This document shows positions 17,464-24,388 of a stretch of DNA of 32,053 bases, in pieces. How positions within the stretch are numbered: position 1 is the first letter of the stretch; each line of letters opens with the position of its first letter. The position numbers and the translations under genes were made by a program. The notes beneath the pieces were generated by a model. That model was not told the origin of the DNA, searched no databases, and was given only the letters and a program-made list of their open reading frames with translations. The stretch is from NCBI GenBank assembly GCA_964549785.1, contig CAZJXA010000011.1:1-32053 (forward strand), in the 5' to 3' direction. Source of the DNA: JBEIUO01 sp964549785. GTDB taxonomy: Bacteria > Planctomycetota > Phycisphaerae > Phycisphaerales > UBA1924.

Positions 17464-18711
17464 GTGAGCGACGAGCAACCAACGGGCATGCATCCCGACT
17501 CGGTCGGGGGCTCGGTGTGGGGTGGCGTCGGCTGGGCGTTTTATCTCGCGTGTTCCTGGACGTGGGTCATTGGGATGTTCTTGCCGCTCCTCTTGGTGCG
17601 TGATTTCGGCTGGGCGGGGTATGCCGCCTTTCTGATCCCAAACGCCCTGGGCGCGGCGGCCATGGGCGCGGTTTTGCGCCGGAATGGGGCCAGTGCGCGG
17701 TTCGTGGAGTCGCACCGCCCCGCGATCTGGGCCTTTTCGTTCGTGACTTCGGCATTTCAGTGGTTCTTCCTCGCCAACCTGCTCAGCCCACCCGGGTTCA
17801 GCCCCGAGGCGATCGGAATTTTGTTGGTGGCGGCGTTGGCCGCGACAGGAGGTTTGGCTTCTTCTAGGCACGGTCGCTGGGCGAAAATGGTGGCGATCGT
17901 CGCGTGGGCTGTCTCCGCGGTCCTGCTCGGGTGGACGGCATCTCGGGGCTCGATCGGTCCGCCAACGGAACTTCTGATGCTCAAGGGCGGTCGGCCGGGG
18001 ATGCCTTTCGATGCCGCCTCGATGGGCGGGCTCGCGGCCTGTTGCACGATCGGTTTTGCGTTATGCCCGTATCTCGACCGCACGTTTCATCACGCCTGCG
18101 AGCGGGCGGGACCGCGCGGCCGCGTTCTGGCGTTCGCGCTCGGCTTCCTCCTTTTCTTTCCGGTGCTGGTCGCCGGGACCTTGCTATACACAAGGCCCGA
18201 GGCGTTGCGAGCCATCGGTCCGACCGGGGCGGTCGTGGCCCTGCGTATCGCTCTGGTCGTACCTGTGGTCTTCCACATGGCGCTCCAGATCGGTTTTACA
18301 GCCGGGGTTCACGGTGCGTTTCTTGCGGAAGATGCGCCGCACGCCGCGCTGCGATCACGCCCCGCGTGGGCGGTGATGATGCTGGCGGCAGCGGTTGGGG
18401 TCTTGGCGGCGAGCGTCCACGTCCCCGCGGTTTCCGGGCTCTCGGGGTTCGAAGTGGTGTATCGCGTTTTTCTCGCGTTCTACGGGCTGGTTGTCCCGGC
18501 CTACATGCTGGTGTGCGGTCTGCCGATCAGCAGGCGGCACCCGCCCACCCGTGCCCAGTGGACGGCCTTCGCCGCTACGGTGATCGCGGCGTCGCCCTTT
18601 TATTGGTTGGCGTTTATGGAACGTCGCTACGCGTTTGCGCTCGCGGGTGTCGCGGCGGTGCTGGCGGGCGGCGTGGCGGCACGGGCCCTGATGCCCCGGA
18701 CGTCGCGCTGA
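17464..18711 (+). CDS. Polytopic inner-membrane protein, possible solute transporter
   Basis: The 415-residue protein (GTG at 17464; ATG at 17488 also possible) is mostly hydrophobic, with about 10-12 predicted membrane segments joined by short basic loops. The N-terminal segment WAFYLACSWTWVIGMFLPLLLVRDFGWAGY, shown here in part as FLPLLLVRDFGW, recalls sodium/solute-symporter-type or APC-fold proteins, but no diagnostic transport motif can be named. It starts 6 nt after the DUF4442 stop codon, so translation is probably coupled. It ends 49 bp from the convergent queG stop. Membrane location is secure; function is unknown. Confidence 0.75.
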   Translation: MSDEQPTGMHPDSVGGSVWGGVGWAFYLACSWTWVIGMFLPLLLVRDFGWAGYAAFLIPNALGAAAMGAVLRRNGASARFVESHRPAIWAFSFVTSAFQWFFLANLLSPPGFSPEAIGILLVAALAATGGLASSRHGRWAKMVAIVAWAVSAVLLGWTASRGSIGPPTELLMLKGGRPGMPFDAASMGGLAACCTIGFALCPYLDRTFHHACERAGPRGRVLAFALGFLLFFPVLVAGTLLYTRPEALRAIGPTGAVVALRIALVVPVVFHMALQIGFTAGVHGAFLAEDAPHAALRSRPAWAVMMLAAAVGVLAASVHVPAVSGLSGFEVVYRVFLAFYGLVVPAYMLVCGLPISRRHPPTRAQWTAFAATVIAASPFYWLAFMERRYAFALAGVAAVLAGGVAARALMPRTSR

Positions 18712-18760
18712 CGGGCGGGGGGGCCCGGGGCACGCCAGCGTGCTGAGATGAAAGGGCAGT

Positions 18761-19978
18761 TCAAACCGATGCCTGCGCCATGATGGCGCGGGCCGTGCTG
18801 CGGATCATCTCTGATTCGGCCTCGTCGTTGGCGCACGCCGTAACCCGCTCTCGCAGCATCGGCAGGTCGTGGTCACGCAGCCAGTTGCCGGCGACGATCA
18901 GGGCGTTGCGCTTGACCATCTCCAGCGTGATGCGCTTCATCGCCGTGGTCTTGAAGGCCTGTCTGCGGGCGTCGGTGTCCCAGTTCAAGACTTCAAGCAG
19001 ATCGAACGAATCGCGGTACGGCTGATATGAATAATGCACCTCGCCCACGCTGCGCTCGGCCCCCCGCGCCGCCCACGAGGCCGAGTTGTGCGGGCAGACT
19101 TCCTGGCAGATGTCGCACCCGTAAAGCCACTGGCCCATCGCCGGGAACACGCCGGGCTCGATCGGGGTGCGCCGCTCGATCGTGAGGTACGAGACGCACC
19201 GGGTCGCGTCCACCGAGTACGGTGTGATGGCCCCGGTCGGGCAGGCGTCGATGCAGCGCGTGCACGTTCCGCAGGCGTCCTGAACAGGGCGTTGCTCGGG
19301 AGGCGGCTCGAGTTCCAGCGTGCACGCCGCGCCGCCTAGCACCAGATAGCTCCCCTTCACCGGGTTGATAATCATGGTGTTCTTGGCGTGCCACCCGATG
19401 CCGCACGCGGCGGCCAGTTCGCGTTCCAGCACCGGCACGGTATCCACAAACGACCGAAAGCCCGAGCCGCGAAATTCCAGCCGCATCTGGTCGGCCACAC
19501 GGTGGAGCCGCCGCTTCATAATGTCGTGATAGTCGCGTCCGCGTGCGTAGCGAGCGATGCGGCCCCGCCCGGGCGTCAGCGGAACGTCGGTCGCGTCACC
19601 CCGGACGGAATACTGGTCCGCCACCATCAGGAACGACCGCGTTCCCGGGAAGAGCCGGCCCGGCTCGAGCCGCAGATTCTGATCGCGTTCGAGATAGTCC
19701 ATCAGGCCGTGGCGACCCGCATCGAGCCACGCTCGGAGTTCACCGCCCCAGCGCGAGGGCGATGCGGGGGCAACGCCCGCGAGCGCGAAGCCCTCACCCG
19801 CGCACAATTCCAGTAATCGTTTGGTCGCGGCCGCCGGGCTGGGCGGTGTCGAAGCCGGAGGCGGCTGAGAAGGATGGTGAGCGATCGCCGCACCTCTTGA
19901 ACTGAAGAAGCCCGCTTCAACGCCGGCCGACGACGCTCCCCGGGTGGCTCTCGATGCGTCGGTGCCCGGCCCATTCAT
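18761..19978 (-). CDS. queG: Epoxyqueuosine reductase QueG
   Basis: QueG is the cobalamin-dependent iron-sulfur enzyme that reduces epoxyqueuosine to queuosine in tRNAs with GUN anticodons. Family features are RYARGRDYHDIMKRRL, DTVPVLERELA and GIGWHAKNTMII. There are two [4Fe-4S] motifs, CGTCTRCIDACP (near residues 235-246) and CDICQEVCPHN (near 288-298). The C-terminal tail has helical HEAT-like character (KRITLEMVKRNALIVAGNWL). From the ATG at 19978 the protein is 405 residues, with about 50 poorly conserved Ala/Pro-rich residues before the conserved domain. No later in-frame ATG or GTG precedes that domain. The start therefore overlaps the upstream isomerase-like gene by 62 nt, and the exact start is uncertain. 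The remaining queuosine genes are not in the window. Confidence 0.93.
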   Translation of the reverse strand: MNGPGTDASRATRGASSAGVEAGFFSSRGAAIAHHPSQPPPASTPPSPAAATKRLLELCAGEGFALAGVAPASPSRWGGELRAWLDAGRHGLMDYLERDQNLRLEPGRLFPGTRSFLMVADQYSVRGDATDVPLTPGRGRIARYARGRDYHDIMKRRLHRVADQMRLEFRGSGFRSFVDTVPVLERELAAACGIGWHAKNTMIINPVKGSYLVLGGAACTLELEPPPEQRPVQDACGTCTRCIDACPTGAITPYSVDATRCVSYLTIERRTPIEPGVFPAMGQWLYGCDICQEVCPHNSASWAARGAERSVGEVHYSYQPYRDSFDLLEVLNWDTDARRQAFKTTAMKRITLEMVKRNALIVAGNWLRDHDLPMLRERVTACANDEAESEMIRSTARAIMAQASV

Positions 19979-20810
19979 ACAGACAGCGGGCCGCGTGGGC
20001 CAATGCCGCGGCGGTGTCGACCCCCTCGATCCTGCCGCCCTGCGTGCCGGTGCCGAGCCACGCGGCATCGTGTTCGTAGACGATCCAACCCTTGAATCCC
20101 GCGGCCGCCAGCGCGCGGATCGAGTCCTGGGCGTGCAGATCCCCTTGGCCCAGCAGGCACGGGACGCCGCGGCTCATGTCCTTCACCTTCGCGATGACCA
20201 ATCGCTCCCCCAGGACGTTCACACCGTTGCCGATGCTCTCCCCGGCCGCCGCCGCGATCGGCAGCGAATACGCAGCGGCCAACAACGGATGATCGAGCTC
20301 GTCGATGATCTCCATCATCTCCGCGGCGGTTCGGAAACTCCCGCCGTTTTCAAGGACAAGAGATACACCGCTGCTGCGGGCGTAATCCAGCGCCTTGGAG
20401 AGCCGCTCGGCGATGCGAGCGATCGCCGAAACCCGCTTCTCCTGCCCGATGATCTCGAACCCGAAGACCCGCACGAAGGGGCACTCAAGAGTCACCGCGG
20501 CATCGATCACACTCTTGCTTTCCCGGACGCTGGATTCTTGGTCAAAGAGAAACGTCCGCCCGAGCACGGGCGGCGAAATCGGGTCGTCGTAGCGAATACT
20601 GGTCGAAAGACACATCGGCTCCACGCCGCCTGCTCCGAACATCGCGCGAACCTTCTCGGCGGCCGTCAGCACAGGATCGCACGCAAGCATCGATGAACCC
20701 GAACCGAAGGTGCGCAGGTCGACGCCCAGATACCCCCATTCCGAGGCCCGCCTCGCTACTTCGTCGAGCGTCCAAGTCGGGCAGGCAACAGTGCTGAAGG
20801 CGGGTTTCAT
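19917..20810 (-). CDS. Sugar phosphate isomerase/epimerase-like TIM-barrel protein
   Basis: The 297-residue protein (ATG at 20810) has the general pattern of xylose-isomerase-like TIM barrels. It opens with FSTVACPTWTLDEVARRASEWGYLGVDLR. It has FVRVFGF in the middle, then LVLENGGSFRT, KVKDMS, and closes with GFKGWIVYEHD. These enzymes act on sugar or cyclitol phosphates, usually with a divalent metal held by Glu, Asp, His and Glu. Glu is present in VLENGG and in VYEHD, but the strand where Asp and His are expected reads AAAYSLPIA, so metal binding may be altered. It overlaps the 5' end of queG on the same strand. Substrate unknown. The frame extends upstream to 20978, but that part does not look coding. 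Confidence 0.82.
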   Translation of the reverse strand: MKPAFSTVACPTWTLDEVARRASEWGYLGVDLRTFGSGSSMLACDPVLTAAEKVRAMFGAGGVEPMCLSTSIRYDDPISPPVLGRTFLFDQESSVRESKSVIDAAVTLECPFVRVFGFEIIGQEKRVSAIARIAERLSKALDYARSSGVSLVLENGGSFRTAAEMMEIIDELDHPLLAAAYSLPIAAAAGESIGNGVNVLGERLVIAKVKDMSRGVPCLLGQGDLHAQDSIRALAAAGFKGWIVYEHDAAWLGTGTQGGRIEGVDTAAALAHAARCLYEWAGHRRIESHPGSVVGRR

Positions 20811-21073
20811 GTGGCGACGGGTTCCGACGTGAATGAAAGGGCTGGCATGCGTCCTAAAAGACGAGGATAGTCGTCGGCAGGCCGGAAGGGAGGCGAGACC
20901 GGCTTTGAGGGAGTCGGCGCAGACCGTCCCCGTCCGGGCGATCAACGGAAATCCGCAAGGAAACAGTAAATCGGGCACGTGCCCGTTCCGATCTCCAACA
21001 AGAAGCCCCGCCCCGCGTGGACCCGCCTTTGTCGGCTCGTTTGTCGAGCCGCCCCGAGCGGAGTCCTGAACTC
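20811..21073. other. Divergent intergenic spacer without recognised gene
   Basis: This 263-bp stretch separates the minus-strand isomerase-like gene from the plus-strand lipoprotein candidate. Short open frames exist on both strands, but their products are Arg/Pro-rich and lack domain character. Promoters for both genes should lie here; no hexamer pair good enough to name was found. Confidence 0.5.
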
Positions 21074-21376
21074 ATGATGAAACCCGCGCCGACACCCATA
21101 TCGCCGACCCTCGCGCAGTTGATCGAACCGAAACTTCGGGTCTTGGGGAGCGGGCGCATCATCGTCTCGGCGATGATCGCGCTCCTCGCCATTCTCAACG
21201 GCTGTGCCCGATCCGCCGACCAGCGTCGGGAGGCGTTCATGGAAACCCGGGCGGAGGTGATCGTGGCCGCCGAGCCCGAGACGGTTGAGCAACTTGCGGG
21301 TTGGCCTTGGTCGGATATCAATGCAGACCTGGCCCGGGCCGCCGATGCTGGTGCCCATTGGCCTGGCCCGGAATAG
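21074..21376 (+). CDS. Small hypothetical protein, possible lipoprotein
   Basis: The frame encodes 100 residues from ATG at 21074 (a second ATG follows at once). A hydrophobic stretch IIVSAMIALLAILNGC ends in LNGC, which fits a lipobox with Cys as the lipidated residue. After it comes a charged segment (ARSADQRREAFMETRAEV) and a C-terminus rich in Ala, Trp and acidic residues. If it is a lipoprotein, the ~37 residues before the hydrophobic core are long for a signal peptide, so the real start may be internal. Codon third positions are GC-rich, as in neighbouring genes. It precedes the tryptophan dioxygenase gene by about 130 bp on the same strand. No family recognised. Confidence 0.45.
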   Translation: MMKPAPTPISPTLAQLIEPKLRVLGSGRIIVSAMIALLAILNGCARSADQRREAFMETRAEVIVAAEPETVEQLAGWPWSDINADLARAADAGAHWPGPE

Positions 21377-21507
21377 CCTCGCCCGCGCCCTCCCGCTCGG
21401 CAACCGAAGAAAACCGGTGATAGCCTTTCGGCGGGAACTCGCCCGACGGAGGGGTGATGGCAGCGCGTCCCGCCGCAGATCCTCCGTCCGGGCCGGAGCT
21501 GCGCACG

Positions 21508-22380
21508 ATGGCAAACAGCGATCCATACGTCGATCCGACACCGCCTCCGGCCACCTCGGCCCACATGCACACCGACCTGAAGGACCGGCTCGATTACTCG
21601 GGGTATCTGATGATCGATCAGATCCTCACGGCTCAAAGGCCGCTTTCCAATCCCGAGCATCACGATGAGATGCTCTTCATTATTCAGCATCAGACGACGG
21701 AGCTCTGGTTCCGCCTGATGATCCACGAACTCAGAGCGGCGATGGCCTACATCCGCGACGACCACCTCGAATCGACATTCAAGATTCTCTCCCGCGTCAA
21801 GCACATCCAGACGCAGTTGCTCAATCAGTGGAGCGTGCTCGCCACCCTCACCCCGAGCGAGTATGTGCAGTTCCGGCATGTCCTCGGTCCCGCCAGCGGC
21901 CTGCAATCTCATCAGAACCGGCAGATCGAGTACATGCTGGGGCGTAAAGATCGCCGCATGCTCGCGCTCTTTGCGCACCGCCCGGTGATTCTCGCGGAGT
22001 TGACCGCGGCGTTGGAGGCCCCGTCGTTGTACGACGAGTTTCTCCGGCACCTTGCACGCCGCGGCATGCCCGTGCCCGCCGACGTTCTGAGCCGGGACGT
22101 CACCCTTCCCCACACCGCCCGCCCCGAGATCGTGGCCATCTACAAAACCATCTACGAGAATCCGCGGAAGTATTGGGACTTCTACGAGATGGCCGAGAAA
22201 TTGGTGGACGTCGACGAGCAATACGCCTTGTGGAAACATCGCCATGTCAAAGTCGTCGAACGCGTGATCGGCTTCAAGCGCGGTACCGGGGGCACCGCCG
22301 GAGTGCCATATTTGCGCGAACGTATAGACGACCGCCTGTTCCCCGAACTCTGGGATGTCAGGACCGAGATTGAGGGCTGA
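21508..22380 (+). CDS. kynA: Tryptophan 2,3-dioxygenase
   Basis: This haem enzyme oxidises L-tryptophan to N-formylkynurenine, the first step of the kynurenine route. Family landmarks are LDYSGYLMIDQILTAQ and IIQHQTTELWFRLMIHEL, where His of QHQ is the conserved active-site residue. GLQSHQNRQIEYMLG stands for the usual GFQSYQFR-IE segment. WKHRHVKVVERVIGFK contains the likely haem-ligand His, followed by the GTGGTAGVPYL substrate loop. From ATG 21508 (GGAG 9 nt upstream) it has 290 residues, a normal bacterial length. An ATG at 21457 behind GGAGGGG would add 17 residues. No other kynurenine-pathway gene is nearby, so whether the product feeds NAD synthesis or catabolism is open. Confidence 0.94.
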   Translation: MANSDPYVDPTPPPATSAHMHTDLKDRLDYSGYLMIDQILTAQRPLSNPEHHDEMLFIIQHQTTELWFRLMIHELRAAMAYIRDDHLESTFKILSRVKHIQTQLLNQWSVLATLTPSEYVQFRHVLGPASGLQSHQNRQIEYMLGRKDRRMLALFAHRPVILAELTAALEAPSLYDEFLRHLARRGMPVPADVLSRDVTLPHTARPEIVAIYKTIYENPRKYWDFYEMAEKLVDVDEQYALWKHRHVKVVERVIGFKRGTGGTAGVPYLRERIDDRLFPELWDVRTEIEG

Positions 22381-22395
22381 CCGGGCCGGCCCGGT
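22380..22395. repeat. Perfect 16-bp GC-rich palindrome after kynA
   Basis: ACCGGGCCGGCCCGGT begins on the last base of the kynA stop codon and is a perfect palindrome. It could form a short hairpin at the mRNA 3' end or be a protein-binding site. No T-tract follows, so it is not a standard terminator. Confidence 0.4.
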
Positions 22396-22509
22396 ATTGC
22401 GTTCAAGAATCCCTTGATTACCGGCTCCTGCACAGGTCGTGAGAGAGATTTCGTACGGGTTTCATGCCCTCCTCCTTCGTGCGCTGCAAAGTGAATACTT
22501 CGAGGGGAC

Positions 22510-22529
22510 GACGCGGACTTTTCCGCGTC
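22510..22529 (+). other. Perfect leader hairpin upstream of membrane protein gene
   Basis: GACGCGGA (22510-22517) and TCCGCGTC (22522-22529) are exact complements around a CTTT loop. The hairpin lies 40 nt before the ATG at 22570 and about 27 nt before its AAGGAG ribosome site. With an 8-bp GC-rich stem and tetraloop it should be stable in RNA. It may be an mRNA 5' structure; no known riboswitch class was recognised. Confidence 0.4.
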
Positions 22530-22569
22530 CGATCGCCAAATTTTGCCGCAGAATGAAAAGGAGCCACCC

Positions 22570-23286
22570 ATGGCTGATGTCGCCTATATCCGTCCGACGA
22601 ACGCTGTCCCCGACCTTGATCGGGGTTCTCATCGCGGAGCGTGGAGTCCCATTTTGATGGGCGCCGCAACCGCAATCGGTTTCCAGTTTCTGTTCACGGT
22701 CCTGGGTCTCGCCATCGGAGTGACCGCTGCCGGCGCAGTTGACGCTTCGGACACGCAGAACCTCACCGCCGCAGAGGCGGCGAAGGGAATTAGCATGGCG
22801 GCCGGCGCCTGGTGGCTGGTCTCCGGCACCGTCGCCATCTTGCTGGGCGGTGTGGTGGTCGGCCGCGGCTGCGGATGGAACGCGGCGTGTGAAATCCGCC
22901 TGCGGGCGGTGGCCATGTGGGGTGTCGTAGCGATCTTCGGCTTCTTGGTCATTTGGTCAGGCGCAGGTGCGGCCACCAACGCCGCATCGCCGCTCGCTGC
23001 GTTGGCAGCGGGGACCGTGGATAGCCGTGCCGTTCGCGACGCGACCTCGGCCCTCCGTACGACCACGGACAACCCCGACTCGGTCGATCGCGCACCGTTG
23101 TTGCCCCGCCCGAGCGAGTCCGAAATGAGGGTCGCCGCCGAAGACGCTCGGGAAGCCGCCGCGACCGCGGCGTGGTGGTCGGTCTTCGGCCTGCTGATCG
23201 GGCTTGGGGCGGCCGTCGCCGGCTCGATGATCGGAATGAAGTGGTGCCTGCAAAAGGCTCGGGACGGACGCGAGGTTCCGGTCTGA
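22570..23286 (+). CDS. Polytopic membrane protein of the PhnA-like/SWGA-type group
   Basis: The 238-residue protein starts at ATG 22570 behind a good AAGGAG (spacing about 7 nt). Membrane segments can be seen near residues 20-45 (WSPILMGAATAIGFQFLFTV), 78-98 (WWLVSGTVAILLGGVVVG), 113-135 (AMWGVVAIFGFLVIW) and 203-225 (WWSVFGLLIGLGAAVAG). A soluble, Arg/Asp-rich segment lies before the last helix. The N-terminal Trp-Ser-Pro-Ile helix, LGLAIGV and the WWLVSG stretch resemble a widespread, functionally unassigned family often annotated PhnA-like in alphaproteobacteria. That name carries no proven link to phosphonate metabolism. A likely terminator follows. Confidence 0.8.
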   Translation: MADVAYIRPTNAVPDLDRGSHRGAWSPILMGAATAIGFQFLFTVLGLAIGVTAAGAVDASDTQNLTAAEAAKGISMAAGAWWLVSGTVAILLGGVVVGRGCGWNAACEIRLRAVAMWGVVAIFGFLVIWSGAGAATNAASPLAALAAGTVDSRAVRDATSALRTTTDNPDSVDRAPLLPRPSESEMRVAAEDAREAAATAAWWSVFGLLIGLGAAVAGSMIGMKWCLQKARDGREVPV

Positions 23287-23321
23287 GCGGAAGCACACTC
23301 GTCACTACAATCCAATGCAAG

Positions 23322-23355
23322 GCGGCCCGCCCTCAAAGAGCGGGTCGCTTCTTTT
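23322..23355 (+). terminator. Probable intrinsic terminator after the membrane protein gene
   Basis: GCGGCCCG (23322-23329) pairs with CGGGTCGC (23341-23348) using one G-U pair. Inner CTC/GAG close an AAA loop, with two C residues bulged on the 5' side. TTCTTTT follows at once. It lies 35 bp past the stop codon and separates this gene from rpsD. Confidence 0.55.
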
Positions 23356-23382
23356 AATGCCCCTCCAATCGCCAATCGACCA

Positions 23383-23411
23383 TTGCCTTTCGGTTCGCGT
23401 TCGCCTTTAAT
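23383..23411 (+). promoter_or_regulatory. Predicted sigma-70-type promoter for rpsD
   Basis: TTGCCT (23383-23388, 4 of 6 matches to TTGACA) and TTTAAT (23406-23411, 5 of 6 matches to TATAAT) are separated by exactly 17 bp. They lie just after the preceding terminator. A start near 23418 would give rpsD a leader of about 150 nt, long enough for S4 autoregulation. Prediction only. Confidence 0.55.
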
Positions 23412-23566
23412 GACGACCCTACCCAGAACGTCTGTGGCAGGTGTTTTCCCGGATTGACCGTCCCCGAAGTCTCGGGTTTCCGGTCGCAATCGCCGAGGTC
23501 GTCCATCTGCGGACCCGCGGCACCCCCCAAACGGACCTGTTCCGGAATGGTGGGAGACGGAGGATT

Positions 23567-24166
23567 ATGGCTCGTTACGTCGGTCCCAAGTTGAAGTTAT
23601 CTCGTCGCGTGGGTGTTCCGATCGCGGATATCCCGAAGCACACCAGCAAGCGTCAATTGACGTTCCCCGGCATGCACGGCTACCGCGGGCGTCGGCTGCG
23701 CGACTACGGCGTTCGCCTGAATGAGAAGCAGAAGCTCAAGTACCACTACTGCGTGATGGAAAAGCAGTTCCGGCGGTACATGGGCCTCGCGGGTCGTGCC
23801 AAGGGCTCGACCGGTGACGTGCTCATGCAGTTGCTCGAGCGTCGCCTTGATAACGTCATCCGTCGCTCGGGCTTGGCCCGCACGATCTGGGCGGCCCGTC
23901 AGATGGTCGCCCACGGACACATCCTGATGAACGGTCGAAAGACCGATCGTCCGTCGTGCGAGGTTTCGGTCGGCGACGTCATTACCTTCAGGCCCAAGGT
24001 TCAGAAATTGGCGAAGGAACAGATGGAAAGCATGGCGGGCTTCGAAGTCCCGGGTTGGATCGACCTCAACCCCGGTGAACTGACGGTCCGGGTGGTCGCT
24101 TTGCCAACCACCGACCAAATCCCCTTCGACGTCAATACCAACCTCATCATCGAGTTCTACCGCTAA
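23567..24166 (+). CDS. rpsD: 30S ribosomal protein S4
   Basis: S4 binds 16S rRNA early in small-subunit assembly and helps translational fidelity. The 199-residue protein starts MARYVGPKLKLSRRVG, behind GGAGG (23559-23563). It has the KQKLKYHYCVMEKQFRRYM segment and the S4 RNA-binding domain LLERRLDNVIRRSGLARTIWAARQMVAHGHILMNG. It ends in the usual NTNLIIEFYR. The N-terminus lacks zinc-binding cysteines, so it is a zinc-free form. In many bacteria rpsD lies in the alpha operon with rpsM, rpsK and rpoA. Here it stands alone with its own promoter and strong terminator, so it is probably a single-gene unit. Confidence 0.97.
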   Translation: MARYVGPKLKLSRRVGVPIADIPKHTSKRQLTFPGMHGYRGRRLRDYGVRLNEKQKLKYHYCVMEKQFRRYMGLAGRAKGSTGDVLMQLLERRLDNVIRRSGLARTIWAARQMVAHGHILMNGRKTDRPSCEVSVGDVITFRPKVQKLAKEQMESMAGFEVPGWIDLNPGELTVRVVALPTTDQIPFDVNTNLIIEFYR

Positions 24167-24220
24167 TTTTACCGTCGGGCACCCGTGCTCGGCCGGAACC
24201 TCATCCCGAAAGACTCCCTC

Positions 24221-24257
24221 CGGCCGATCGGTGTTCGCACCCCGATCGGCCGTTTTT
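24221..24257 (+). terminator. Strong intrinsic terminator of rpsD
   Basis: CGGCCGATCGG (24221-24231) and CCGATCGGCCG (24242-24252) are perfect 11-bp complements. The loop contains a TTCG element that can extend the stem. Five T residues (24253-24257) follow. It lies about 55 bp beyond the rpsD stop. Confidence 0.88.
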
Positions 24258-24388
24258 CGTACCGGCGCAGCCCTCGTTCGTTCCCGACGCCGGGGGCGGT
24301 TTCCGGCCGCCAGCCCCCTACCTTCGTCCCTGTTCCGCCGGAAAATTCACTCGCCACCCTCTGTTCCCGATCGGCCTGGTAATTCCAC

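Noticed and set aside
18728..18745. Short inverted repeat GCACG/CGTGC between the membrane protein and queG
   Set aside because: Only five base pairs and no T-tract, so it does not support a terminator call.
20854..22245. 463-residue minus-strand frame opposite kynA
   Set aside because: kynA has full family motifs; the antisense product has none and crosses the divergent spacer.
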